The notes: generated by a model not told the origin, from the sequence alone. A stretch of 7,008 bases of DNA from Cyanobacteriota bacterium (GCA_027482985.1 JAIXVO010000675.1:1-7008), one strand, 5' to 3'. Counted from the first letter of the stretch, positions 1 through 6,111 are shown. A program made the numbers and translations.

Positions 1-64
1 GATGTCCGTTGGGCATCTTGCCATGTTTGTGAGCTTTGCCATGACCGCACAGAGGACATTCCAT
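1..64 (-). CDS. IS1-family transposase InsA N-terminus (partial, runs off left edge)
   Basis: The first 21 codons read MECPLCGHGKAHKHGKMPNG and then His before the window ends. The C-x2-C pair at residues 3 and 6 is the first half of the InsA-type zinc finger; the second half is visible in the right-hand copy. InsA is the DNA-binding N-terminal part of the IS1 transposase, and in IS1 elements it is usually joined to the DDE catalytic InsB by programmed -1 frameshifting. The nucleotide sequence is identical to the matching part of the copy at 6921-7008, so the insertions are recent or kept identical by conversion. Activity cannot be judged because the catalytic part is outside the window. Confidence 0.75.
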   Translation of the reverse strand, partial: MECPLCGHGKAHKHGKMPNGH

Positions 65-130
65 GGCCTAATTGCCAATGCATCAGCCGCTCTATTCTGT
101 CAATCCCACATCGAATTGACGCACGACCGA
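1..130 (-). mobile_element. IS1-family insertion sequence, 5' end only (left copy)
   Basis: Bases 1-130 are the reverse complement of 6855-6984 with only two mismatches, both upstream of the transposase start; flanking DNA then differs completely. This fixes the element's inner edge at about base 130. The end reads TCGGTCGTGCGTCAATTCGA outward to inward; the true terminus may be the GGT three bases in, as IS1-type ends often begin GGT. The element runs off the left edge, so the other inverted repeat and the target duplication cannot be seen. It lies 7 bp beyond the NTRC stop codon, so it displaced the native 3' flank without touching the reading frame. Family assignment rests on the InsA-like zinc-finger start it encodes. 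Confidence 0.85.
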
Positions 131-137
131 ACAGACT

Positions 138-1508
138 TTACAGGTGGGCTTGCAACACTTCGCGATATTGGCTCTTTTGCTTCACGCCTTTGAGTTCGCC
201 CACCTTTTCCTTCAGCTTAAACACTTGCACGGTCGGTGTTCCCACAATGCCAGCGGCTTCCGCAATTTCGGGATCTTGTTCGATGTCAATGTTGATGTAA
301 TGAATCTTGCCATCAAACTCATCGATCACTTTCCCGAGCATCGGCTTCAGCGTGTGACAGGGGCCACATTGGGGTGAAGAATAGAGGACGAGAATGGGGC
401 GATCGCTCTCGTGATATAACTTCCGCAACGCCAAACTGCCACTATGCCGAGTTGCCGTCGGGTCAAACTCGGTCGATTGTTGCTCCTCAGTCTTCTTCTC
501 CGGTGCCACTGCCGCATGAGTTTCCGCCTCTTTCGTCTGGTGAAATTCCTGCACCAGATTATTCACCGACAGATACCGTTCCGCCAACATCGCCGCCATA
601 CAACCCGTTCCGGCTGCGGTAATCGCCTGCCGATATTCGTGATCCTGCACATCGCCCGCCGCATACACGCCTTCGATGTTGGTTTCGACGGAGCCATGCT
701 GCGTCTTGATATAACCCACGTCGTCTAACTCAATTTGGCCTTGGAACAGGGACGTATTGGGCGTATGACCGATCGCATAGAACAAGCCTTTGACATGCAA
801 CTGACTCTCTTCACCCGTCTCCTTGTGCTTCAGTTTCACCCCTTGCATGTGATCCGCTTCGCCAAACACATCCAGCAATTCGGTATTCCAGTGAACGGTA
901 ATCTTGTCATTGGCTAACACCCGATCCTGCATGGCTTTGCTGGCCCGCATTTTCTCACCCCGCACCAGCAAATGCACATGAGAACCGTATTTCGTCAGGT
1001 AAACCGCTTCTTCGGCGGCAGAATCGCCACCGCCGACGACAGCCAGTTCTGCCGAGCGGAAAATCGGGGTTGCCCCATCACAAATCGCACAGGCGGAAAT
1101 GCCGCGACTCCAGAATTGATGTTCGCTGGACAAGCCCAACCGTTTGGCGGTCGCACCTGTGGCAATGATCACACTGTGGGCCCGCAATTCCCAACTTTCG
1201 GAGCGAATCAGGAATGGCCGTTGACTAAAATCGACTTCGGTCACGTCTTCCGTCACCAACTCGGCACCCCAGCGTAATGCCTGCTCTTTCATGCGGGTCA
1301 TCAGCATCGGTCCCGTAATCCCTTCCGGGAAGCCAGGGAAATTTTCCACTTCCGTCGTGGTCATGAGTTGTCCACCGGGCAAGCCCCCTGCCTGGAAGCC
1401 TTCAAATACAAACGGTTTCAAATTGGCCCGAGCCGCATAAATCGCGGCGGTATAGCCTGCCGGACCAGAACCAATAATGACAACATTCTCTACTGGTAAG
1501 GTAGCCAT
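138..1508 (-). CDS. ntrC: NADPH-thioredoxin reductase with fused thioredoxin domain (NTRC)
   Basis: A cytosolic flavoenzyme that passes electrons from NADPH through FAD and a reductase disulfide to its own thioredoxin domain. In cyanobacteria and chloroplasts it mainly reduces 2-Cys peroxiredoxins and helps tune redox-regulated carbon metabolism. Seen in the 456-residue product: FAD-binding GSGPAG (13-18), reductase disulfide CAIC (140-143), NADPH-binding GGGDSAAEE (159-167), FAD-contacting GDV (285-287), a Glu/Thr/Ala-rich linker (about 317-354) and thioredoxin site CGPC (381-384). Length is normal and all catalytic cysteines are present. I chose the ATG at 1508 because the product then starts just before the Rossmann motif, GAAG-like bases lie 5 nt upstream, and the predicted promoter leaves almost no leader for the alternative ATG at 1526 (six more residues). 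The symbol means the fusion enzyme, not the nitrogen regulator NtrC; many annotations use trxB. An IS1-family end starts 7 bp after the stop. Confidence 0.96.
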   Translation of the reverse strand: MATLPVENVVIIGSGPAGYTAAIYAARANLKPFVFEGFQAGGLPGGQLMTTTEVENFPGFPEGITGPMLMTRMKEQALRWGAELVTEDVTEVDFSQRPFLIRSESWELRAHSVIIATGATAKRLGLSSEHQFWSRGISACAICDGATPIFRSAELAVVGGGDSAAEEAVYLTKYGSHVHLLVRGEKMRASKAMQDRVLANDKITVHWNTELLDVFGEADHMQGVKLKHKETGEESQLHVKGLFYAIGHTPNTSLFQGQIELDDVGYIKTQHGSVETNIEGVYAAGDVQDHEYRQAITAAGTGCMAAMLAERYLSVNNLVQEFHQTKEAETHAAVAPEKKTEEQQSTEFDPTATRHSGSLALRKLYHESDRPILVLYSSPQCGPCHTLKPMLGKVIDEFDGKIHYINIDIEQDPEIAEAAGIVGTPTVQVFKLKEKVGELKGVKQKSQYREVLQAHL

Positions 1509-1539
1509 ACTTCTAACCAAACTCATAACGACTACGCTT

Positions 1540-1568
1540 AGTATACTCCATAAATCGTTACTTGGAAA
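1540..1568 (-). promoter_or_regulatory. Candidate sigma70-type promoter for NTRC
   Basis: On the minus strand TTTCCA (1563-1568) is followed after 17 bp by TATACT (1540-1545), matching the -35 consensus at 4 of 6 and the -10 at 5 of 6. Transcription would begin near 1530-1534, giving a leader of roughly 25 nt to the ATG at 1508. It indicates that NTRC is transcribed on its own rather than only by readthrough from ureC, 300 bp upstream. Motif inspection only. Confidence 0.45.
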
Positions 1569-1580
1569 TAGTGAATTAGG

Positions 1581-1626
1581 CTACGGTAAAGGCGTGATCG
1601 ATTTTGCGATCGCTCCTTTACCGTAG
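1581..1626. repeat. 46-bp hairpin with HIP1 at its centre
   Basis: Arms 1581-1600 and 1607-1626 pair over 20 bp, with one mismatch and one G-T wobble, around a 6-nt loop. The HIP1 octamer GCGATCGC occupies 1606-1613, at the loop and the start of the right arm. It lies between the ureC 3' end and the NTRC promoter. Read on the minus strand, no run of T follows it, so it is not a convincing intrinsic terminator. It is more likely an interspersed palindromic repeat, or an RNA-stabilising or insulating hairpin at the end of the ureC transcript. Confidence 0.7.
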
Positions 1627-1653
1627 CAACATCCCAACTGCGCAGCAAAACAT

Positions 1654-1725
1654 CTACCCAGCAGCATTGGGACGATATCGATCTGTTTTCTCATCCCAGA
1701 TCACTCCAGGCTCTGGGTTTGCCAT
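1654..1725 (-). CDS. Doubtful 23-residue ORF downstream of ureC
   Basis: This ATG-initiated frame reads MANPEPGVIWDEKTDRYR followed by PNAAG and a stop. The composition is protein-like, but there is no Shine-Dalgarno sequence, and the same frame extends upstream without a stop to 1890, so it may be chance or the tail of a decayed gene. I do not recognise it. It is listed because nothing else explains 1627-1780. Confidence 0.18.
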   Translation of the reverse strand: MANPEPGVIWDEKTDRYRPNAAG

Positions 1726-1780
1726 TAACAGAAGTTTGCAGCGCGGTTCGACTCCAGCAACCCACTGCCGACGCTCGCGC

Positions 1781-1797
1781 TCCTGACTCCTGACTCC
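1781..1797. repeat. Short heptamer tandem repeat (TCCTGAC)
   Basis: Two perfect TCCTGAC units are followed by a partial third (TCC), 11 bp beyond the ureC stop codon. Short tandem heptamers of this kind (STRR sequences) are common between genes in filamentous cyanobacteria. The same heptamer, in opposite orientation, occurs on the other side of ureC at 3702-3723. Confidence 0.5.
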
Positions 1798-1807
1798 GCT
1801 CTTTCCT

Positions 1808-3547
1808 CTAAAACAAGAAATATCGTTGCGCCATTGGTAACAGCGTCGCGGGTTCACAGGTGAGGAGTTCGCCGTCAGCCCGCACTTCATAGGTTTCGGG
1901 ATCGACTTCCATGTGGGGTAACGCGTCGTTGAGCTTCATTTCGTGCTTCGTTAATTGGCGAATATCTGACACGGGCACAGCGGTCTTTTGTAAGTTGAGG
2001 CGATCGGGAATGCCTTGTTTGATCGCGGCTTTCGACAGGAACGTGAGGGAAGTTGCCGTCATCGCGCCGCCGAAACTGCCAAACATGGGTCGCATGTGGA
2101 CGGGTTGCGGGGTGGGAATACTGGCGTTGGCATCGCCCATTTGCGCCCAGGCAATCATGCCACCTTTCAGGACGAGTTCTGGTTTTACCCCAAACATGGC
2201 GGGTCGCCACAAACACAGGTCTGCCAGTTTGCCGACTTCAATCGAGCCGACATAACCCGCAATGCCGTGGGTGATGGCGGGATTGATCGTGTACTTGGCG
2301 ACATAACGTTTGGCGCGGAAATTGTCATTGCGATCGCCCCAATCAATGCCGCCAATGCCGTCCTCGTTAGTCGGACTCAACCAGCCCCGCTGGACTTTCA
2401 TCTTGTGTCCCGTTTGCCAGGTGCGAATAATCACTTCGCCAATCCGACCCATCGCCTGCGAATCCGATGACAGCATACTGAACGCGCCCAGGTCATGCAA
2501 GATATCTTCGGCGGCGATCGTCTCGCGGCGGATGCGAGATTCGGCAAAGGCCACATCTTCGGCAATGCTGGGATCGAGATGGTGACAGACCATCAACATA
2601 TCCAGGTGTTCATCCAGGGTGTTGACGGTGTAGGGGCGGGTGGGATTGGTGGAAGAGGGCAGCACATTCGCCTGCCCGCACACTTTAATGATGTCAGGTG
2701 CATGGCCGCCGCCTGCCCCTTCGGTGTGATAGGTGTGGATGACACGATTTTTGAAGGCGGCGATCGTGTCTTCCACAAATCCGGCTTCATTCAACGTGTC
2801 GGTGTGAATGGCGACCTGCACATCGTACTCATCGGCGACACTAAGACAGGTATCGATCGCCCCCGGTGTCGTCCCCCAATCTTCATGTAACTTCAGCCCC
2901 ATCGCGCCTGCTTCTACCTGTTCTCGCAGACCTTCAGGTTTTGCCGCATTGCCTTTCCCTAAAAAGCCGAGGTTCATTGGAAACGCATCTGCCGCTTGCA
3001 ACATCCGGTGCATATACCAGGGACCCGGCGTACAGGTGGTGGCATTCGTCCCCGCCGCAGGGCCAGTCCCCCCGCCAATCATTGTCGTCACGCCAGCGGC
3101 GATCGCGACTTCAATTTGCTGCGGACAAATAAAGTGAATGTGGGTGTCAATCCCGCCTGCCGTGAGGATCATCCCTTCCCCGGCGATCGCCTCCGTGCCA
3201 GGGCCAATGATGATATTCACATCATCTTGAATGTAAGGATTACCGGCTTTACCGATCGCGTGAATCTTGCCGTCCTTAATCCCCACATCGGCTTTGACAA
3301 TCCCCCACCAATCCAGAATCAAGGCATTCGTAATCACCGCATCCACGGCACCCTCGGCATTGGTAATGGGCGATTGTCCCATGCCATCCCGAATCACTTT
3401 GCCGCCCCCGAACTTCACCTCATCGCCGTAGGTGGTGTAATCCTGCTCCACTTCAATGATTAAGTCGGTATCCGCTAAGCGCACGCGATCGCCCACCGTA
3501 GGCCCAAAGGTTTCCGCATAGGCGCGACGATTCATGCGATAGCTCAT
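1808..3547 (-). CDS. ureC: Urease subunit alpha
   Basis: This is the catalytic subunit of the cytosolic nickel urease, which hydrolyses urea to ammonia and carbamate for nitrogen assimilation. The 579-residue product is complete, from [20 protein letters not shown] to PMAQRYFLF. Every active-site residue is present at a constant +2 offset from Klebsiella UreC: Ni ligands H136, H138, H248, H274 and D362, the lysine K219 that is carbamylated to bridge the metals, H221, and the flap pair C321-H322. The start is supported by GAGG 8 nt upstream (3556-3559). The protein is about 10 residues longer than usual, and the excess lies at about 389-406, after HKMKVQRG, in a Gly/Asp/Trp-rich stretch. No ureA, ureB or accessory genes (ureDEFG) are adjacent; such dispersal is known in cyanobacteria, for example Synechocystis. 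The holoenzyme therefore depends on unlinked genes. It is transcribed leftward, divergent from the gene at 3898. Confidence 0.98.
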   Translation of the reverse strand: MSYRMNRRAYAETFGPTVGDRVRLADTDLIIEVEQDYTTYGDEVKFGGGKVIRDGMGQSPITNAEGAVDAVITNALILDWWGIVKADVGIKDGKIHAIGKAGNPYIQDDVNIIIGPGTEAIAGEGMILTAGGIDTHIHFICPQQIEVAIAAGVTTMIGGGTGPAAGTNATTCTPGPWYMHRMLQAADAFPMNLGFLGKGNAAKPEGLREQVEAGAMGLKLHEDWGTTPGAIDTCLSVADEYDVQVAIHTDTLNEAGFVEDTIAAFKNRVIHTYHTEGAGGGHAPDIIKVCGQANVLPSSTNPTRPYTVNTLDEHLDMLMVCHHLDPSIAEDVAFAESRIRRETIAAEDILHDLGAFSMLSSDSQAMGRIGEVIIRTWQTGHKMKVQRGWLSPTNEDGIGGIDWGDRNDNFRAKRYVAKYTINPAITHGIAGYVGSIEVGKLADLCLWRPAMFGVKPELVLKGGMIAWAQMGDANASIPTPQPVHMRPMFGSFGGAMTATSLTFLSKAAIKQGIPDRLNLQKTAVPVSDIRQLTKHEMKLNDALPHMEVDPETYEVRADGELLTCEPATLLPMAQRYFLF

Positions 3548-3580
3548 AAGTAATGCCTCATGGATGATTGACCCGTTGGC

Positions 3581-3623
3581 ATCATACCCTTGAGTTCTGC
3601 TGGCTGCGCGTATTTATTTTCAT
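3581..3623 (-). promoter_or_regulatory. Candidate ureC promoter with imperfect NtcA-like box
   Basis: On the minus strand TATGAT (3581-3586) fits the TAN3T -10 box of NtcA-activated promoters. Exactly 23 nt upstream lies ATG-N8-TAC (3610-3623); the NtcA consensus is GTA-N8-TAC at about 22 nt. The TAC half-site and the spacing fit, but the other half-site keeps only the central T. NtcA control of urease genes is expected from cyanobacterial nitrogen regulation. The site itself is weak and could be chance. Confidence 0.25.
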
Positions 3624-3664
3624 CAAAAGTTGACGAAGTAAGGATTACCGCAACGAAAGATTGC

Positions 3665-3703
3665 GAGGGGAAGGAGAGGAGGGAGGGAAAGGGAGGGAGG
3701 AGA
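3665..3703 (+). repeat. 39-nt pure purine tract: mirror repeat and G-quadruplex motif
   Basis: All 39 bases on the plus strand are A or G. Within it, 3681-3697 reads GGGAGGGAAAGGGAGGG, four G3 runs with loops of 1, 3 and 1, a textbook G-quadruplex motif. The tract 3675-3703 is also a perfect 29-bp mirror repeat about A3689, the symmetry needed for intramolecular triplex (H-DNA). It lies between the divergent genes ureC (starting at 3547) and the transglutaminase-like gene (3898), upstream of both. A regulatory role is inference; low-complexity drift is the alternative. Confidence 0.75.
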
Positions 3704-3723
3704 CAGGAGTCAGGAAGTTAGGA
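3702..3723. repeat. Degenerate heptamer repeat (GTCAGGA type)
   Basis: The units GACAGGA (3702-3708), GTCAGGA (3709-3715) and a drifted AGTTAGGA (3716-3723) follow the purine tract. GTCAGGA is the reverse complement of the TCCTGAC unit at 1781-1797, so the same repeat type sits on both flanks of ureC in opposite orientations. Confidence 0.4.
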
Positions 3724-3746
3724 GAAGGGGTGAGAGCGGGGTTGTG

Positions 3747-3772
3747 GTAGAGACATGCCGCTGGCACGTTTT
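3747..3772. repeat. Degenerate palindromic interspersed repeat
   Basis: GTAGAGACATGCC, a short GCT spacer, then GGCACGTTTT pair over about 10 bp, with one mismatch and two wobbles. It resembles, from memory, the family of GTAGAGACGTGCC-type palindromes scattered through cyanobacterial intergenic DNA. It is probably a decayed copy. No gene lies in 3548-3855. Confidence 0.4.
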
Positions 3773-3897
3773 GGGCGGAATGACGAGAAGAGGTACGCGT
3801 GAGGCGACAAACAAAATTGCAAAGAATTAAAATCTCCTGATCGCAAAATATTTGAGTGAAGGGTGAACTAAGCACAACATTCCTCACAATTTGGCTT

Positions 3898-4899
3898 ATG
3901 CAATCCTTGTCAGGCTTCTTCTCGCAATTGGGAAGTTACGGTTGGCGTTTAGACGGGGCGCTGGCTTCATTAGCAGCATTCCCGCTGGTGCAATCGCCCA
4001 GTCCAGCGCGTCGTCACAATGGGCAAGTACCTCCAAGCGTGGGCGATCGCGCCCACGCTTGGAGGTACTTGCCCATGCCTGTAACTGAATATTCAGCTTG
4101 GGAACTGGCCTGTTCCTTACGGGATTATGTGTATCGGGTAACGCCCTGGTCGCTCAGTGCCGGGAGCCAATCTCTGCAAGCCGGAGAGCGGCATTGGGCG
4201 CAGATTTACAAGGGCCAAATTACCGTTTGGGAACATCTTCAGTTTATGCGGCGCTGGCAGGGGGGACATTTTTGTGGCGGTACGGCGGCAATCTTAACGG
4301 CATTGGCGCAAGCGTGTGGGTTGGAAGCCTGGTTTCTCAATACGGGACTGCCAGACACCCCATCGACTCACGCTCTGACCTTAATTAGAATTCCGATGAA
4401 TGGAAAATTGATTTATACCCTACACGATCCAACGATTAATCTTTCCTATACAAAACTGAATCATCAAACACCGTTGGACTATTTTGAGATGATTGAATTA
4501 CTCCAACAAGGAAACGTTGATAACATTACTCGATCAGCTGTAATATCCAATGCCGCATCAGCCGCGATCGCGATCGCCTGGCAGGATGATCTCCAAGCCC
4601 GCGATCCGTTTGACCCTGAGCTTTATGGTTGGTTAGTCGATCGGGAGCACTACCAAATTGTGCGCACGCGATCGCAGCAATGGCGATTAATTAGCCCCCG
4701 CACTTTAGAGAATTTTGAGTTGATTTACCAGGCGACTTGTGAGCGATCGCTAGTTGCGGCTGGGTATCGTACTTATGCCAATAGTAGTCTTTACTTAAAT
4801 CTGTTGCCGTTTCAAATTTTGGGGACGCATCCGGCGGCAAGTCAGGCATTGTTACAACGCGCTTGGGCAGGCACGCGATCGGCATTCCTTTGGTCATAA
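3898..4899 (+). CDS. Transglutaminase-like (Cys-His-Asp) domain protein
   Basis: The 333-residue product shows the order Cys-His-Asp expected of the transglutaminase-like fold: C126 in HFCGGTAA at the start of a helix, H158 in STHALTLI and D177 in LHDPTINLSY. The spacing (32 and 19) is normal for that superfamily. The triad implies a thiol hydrolase or acyltransferase, but the substrate cannot be told. Similar domains occur in bacterial cell-surface polysaccharide loci. There is no clear signal peptide or membrane segment, so it is probably cytoplasmic. The start is uncertain: ATG 3898 is chosen, GTG 3856 in the same frame adds 14 residues, ATG 4075 would remove 59, and none has a good Shine-Dalgarno sequence. 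A perfect palindrome at 4019-4076 encodes about residues 41-60, so the N-terminal region may be altered. The body of the gene contains four HIP1 octamers, so it is resident rather than newly acquired. Confidence 0.8.
   Translation: MQSLSGFFSQLGSYGWRLDGALASLAAFPLVQSPSPARRHNGQVPPSVGDRAHAWRYLPMPVTEYSAWELACSLRDYVYRVTPWSLSAGSQSLQAGERHWAQIYKGQITVWEHLQFMRRWQGGHFCGGTAAILTALAQACGLEAWFLNTGLPDTPSTHALTLIRIPMNGKLIYTLHDPTINLSYTKLNHQTPLDYFEMIELLQQGNVDNITRSAVISNAASAAIAIAWQDDLQARDPFDPELYGWLVDREHYQIVRTRSQQWRLISPRTLENFELIYQATCERSLVAAGYRTYANSSLYLNLLPFQILGTHPAASQALLQRAWAGTRSAFLWS
4019..4076. repeat. Perfect 58-bp palindrome inside a coding frame
   Basis: Arms 4019-4045 and 4050-4076 are perfect reverse complements over 27 bp around the tetraloop ATCG. 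HIP1 (GCGATCGC) lies at 4043-4050, at the centre. The 54-bp core 4021-4074 equals 18 codons and is read through without a stop in the transglutaminase-like frame, ending just at an in-frame ATG (4075). Perfect pairing with no compensatory drift suggests a recently inserted interspersed palindromic element. On RNA it would be a very stable hairpin at the position where translation of a shorter form would begin. Confidence 0.92.
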
Positions 4900-4927
4900 G
4901 CAAAGTCCTTCTTGCGATAGGTCACGC

Positions 4928-4956
4928 TTGAAATAGCCTGATCTATTCTCTAGAAG
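4928..4956 (+). promoter_or_regulatory. Weak candidate promoter for the 69-residue protein gene
   Basis: TTGAAA (4928-4933) and TAGAAG (4951-4956) are separated by 17 bp, 33 nt before the ATG at 4989. The -35 is 4 of 6 and the -10 is poor (4 of 6). The 89-bp gap from the preceding gene makes either separate or shared transcription possible. Confidence 0.25.
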
Positions 4957-4988
4957 AACTTGTTAGTAACGTTCATTCGTCAAATCCT

Positions 4989-5198
4989 ATGCTGCTAAAA
5001 GATAAACAATCTGGTGAGTTGGTGAAAATTTTGGATGCGGATATTTTGATTGATCCTTCTAAAGAGACAGTAGCTGCCCGCTTACAGGCAGGACAGGAAG
5101 AACAAGATCCAGAAGAATTTGCTAAAACAGATTTGGTGTTTCCCTCCAATGAAGAACTGCCTCTGTGTTGGAAAGATCCAGACTACCAATTGCATTAG
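4989..5198 (+). CDS. Small acidic protein of unknown function, 69 residues
   Basis: The product begins MLLKDKQSGELVKILDADIL and contains EEQDPEEFAKTDLVFPSNEE followed by LPLCWKDPDYQLH. It is acidic, has no signal peptide or membrane segment, and carries a single Cys. The layout, a short beta-rich start followed by a charged helix and a conserved-looking F-P-S-x-E-x-L-P-x-C-W tail, resembles short conserved hypothetical proteins I associate with cyanobacteria, but I cannot attach a function. It starts at the first ATG of the frame; no Shine-Dalgarno sequence is visible, which is not unusual in cyanobacteria. Codon use is AT-richer than in ureC. It follows the transglutaminase-like gene on the same strand after 89 bp, so a shared transcript is possible. 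Confidence 0.75.
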   Translation: MLLKDKQSGELVKILDADILIDPSKETVAARLQAGQEEQDPEEFAKTDLVFPSNEELPLCWKDPDYQLH

Positions 5199-5268
5199 TC
5201 ACAACGGATTGCAGTAGAAATAGTCACCTTTAACACTCAGAGTTCAGGCTCTTGAAGGGTGGAACTAG

Positions 5269-5400
5269 CTGACTGACAAATTTTGTTGGGAGGTTGGGTT
5301 GAGCATCGTGAAACCCAACATAAGCCTAAATCTGGTCGGGTTACGCTGGCGCTAATTCAACCTATGAAAGAAGTGGTGGTGTAACAGTTTTGTCAGTCAG
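5269..5400. repeat. 132-bp MITE-like element with 12-bp terminal inverted repeats
   Basis: CTGACTGACAAA at 5269-5280 is matched by its perfect reverse complement at 5389-5400, with partial pairing a few bases further in. There is no ORF inside. The interior carries AGGTTGGGTTGAG followed by AAACCCAACA (5291-5320), the pattern of a widespread cyanobacterial intergenic hairpin. No target duplication abuts the ends, although AAGGGTG(G)AACT occurs on both flanks (5255-5266 and 5405-5415). It may be a non-autonomous transposon or a large structured 3' region. The rest of 5199-5553 holds only the terminator and one HIP1 site (5522). Confidence 0.5.
5293..5319. repeat. GTTGGGTT/AACCCAAC hairpin
   Basis: Eight perfect base pairs (5293-5300 with 5312-5319) enclose an 11-nt loop. 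The stem sequence matches the cyanobacterial TTGGGTT...AACCCAA class of interspersed hairpins. It lies inside the 132-bp inverted-end element. Confidence 0.6.
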
Positions 5401-5450
5401 TCCAAAGGGTGAACTTCAATCGAAATGTATTCGATTTACAAAGAGATACA

Positions 5451-5499
5451 ACAATATAAAAGCCCTCTTAATTATTTTTCAAACAATAATCAAGAGGGC
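5451..5499 (-). terminator. Intrinsic terminator of the DUF2231 gene
   Basis: Arms 5462-5476 and 5485-5499 pair over 15 bp with one mismatch around an 8-nt loop. On the minus strand the GC-rich foot of the stem (GAGGGC) is followed at once by TTTTATATTGT (5461-5451). That is the arrangement of a Rho-independent terminator for leftward transcription, 55 bp beyond the DUF2231 stop codon. On the plus strand no T run follows, so it appears one-directional. Confidence 0.8.
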
Positions 5500-5553
5500 G
5501 ACTCTGTGCATTCAAAAGTGCGCGATCGCATCATGATTTGATACTAGCTCGCA

Positions 5554-6075
5554 TTAGGGTTCATGCCGACTGCTATAACCAATCACTGCCACCTTGTGGC
5601 GATAAATTAACTCCGCGCCGAACCAACCAGTGATGCCCAGCAGAGCGGCGACCACGGTCGAGAGAATAATGCCTAGGGGAAACACAGCACCCGCCGGATC
5701 ATTGAGTCTTAACACCCAATTGATCAGGGACAGAAAGAGTCCGGCAATGTTGCCCACGGCATGAATCCAACCAGCACTGTGTTTTTTGACGCGATCGATT
5801 TTCAGAAAATCCATCATGCCAGTGCCTGCCGCCAACAGTCCGGTGAGCAAACCAGAACCCAGGAGCCACACAGAAGCTCTTGCCCAAAATGGATCCTGAG
5901 TTAGCCAGTAACCCAGATCAGTACCCAGAGCGCCCGTCAAAAAAGCAATTGGAAAAGTCACAATCAGAGGATGAAGCGGATGACCCGCGATCGCAACCGT
6001 ACTGGGTACGCCGCTATCTCGGTACTCACGCTCATCACTTTCAATAAAAGGGGGAATATTGGGAGTTTGCGTCAT
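5554..6075 (-). CDS. DUF2231 family four-helix membrane protein
   Basis: The 173-residue product has a hydrophilic, acidic N-terminus (1-25), then the family signature HPLHP (32-36) leading into the first of four hydrophobic segments at about 36-58, 67-88, 103-123 and 130-157, with a short basic tail. DUF2231 proteins are integral membrane proteins of unknown biochemical role; the conserved histidines have led to suggestions of haem or metal binding, which this sequence alone cannot test. The start at 6075 is chosen over ATG 6102 because GAGGAAA lies at the right distance (7 nt from AGGA to ATG), whereas the longer form has no ribosome site. It is a single-gene unit with its own leader and a strong terminator at 5451-5499. 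HIP1 at 5987 marks it as resident cyanobacterial DNA. Confidence 0.9.
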   Translation of the reverse strand: MTQTPNIPPFIESDEREYRDSGVPSTVAIAGHPLHPLIVTFPIAFLTGALGTDLGYWLTQDPFWARASVWLLGSGLLTGLLAAGTGMMDFLKIDRVKKHSAGWIHAVGNIAGLFLSLINWVLRLNDPAGAVFPLGIILSTVVAALLGITGWFGAELIYRHKVAVIGYSSRHEP

Positions 6076-6080
6076 ATTTG

Positions 6081-6087
6081 TTTCCTC
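6081..6087 (-). promoter_or_regulatory. Ribosome binding site fixing the DUF2231 start
   Basis: On the minus strand this reads GAGGAAA, with 7 nt between AGGA and the ATG at 6075. It is the clearest Shine-Dalgarno sequence in the window and rules in favour of the 173-residue form over the 182-residue one. Confidence 0.7.
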
Positions 6088-6111
6088 AAAACTATTACAC
6101 ACTAAAAAAAA

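Noticed and set aside
1581..1626. Hairpin as the intrinsic terminator of ureC
   Set aside because: On the minus strand the stem is followed by CCTAATTCAC, not a T run, so the Rho-independent pattern is absent.
1738..1765. GCGCGGTTCGACTCCAGC resembles the T-arm of a tRNA
   Set aside because: No acceptor stem, anticodon arm or D-arm can be built around it on either strand; the GGTTCGACTCC match alone is not a tRNA.
1808..3547. Long open frames on the opposite strand of ureC (for example 2015-2470, 2495-2890 and 2996-3463)
   Set aside because: They are shadows of a GC-rich, strongly constrained gene. Their translations show no domain, and ureC itself is unmistakable.
3891..4088. Alternative plus-strand frame with a signal-peptide-like AIAQSS stretch
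   Set aside because: It opens with TTG, has charged residues through its hydrophobic part, and runs out of frame with the conserved domain. It is kept only as a hypothesis in the palindrome finding.
5269..5400. CRISPR-like or riboswitch structure in the gene-free region 5199-5553
   Set aside because: There is no regularly spaced repeat with unique spacers, and no recognisable riboswitch core. The inverted ends and the single hairpin explain the visible order.
138..6102. A single operon or pathway linking NTRC, urease, the transglutaminase-like protein and DUF2231
   Set aside because: The genes lie on both strands with large gaps and separate promoters or terminators, and the reactions do not connect.
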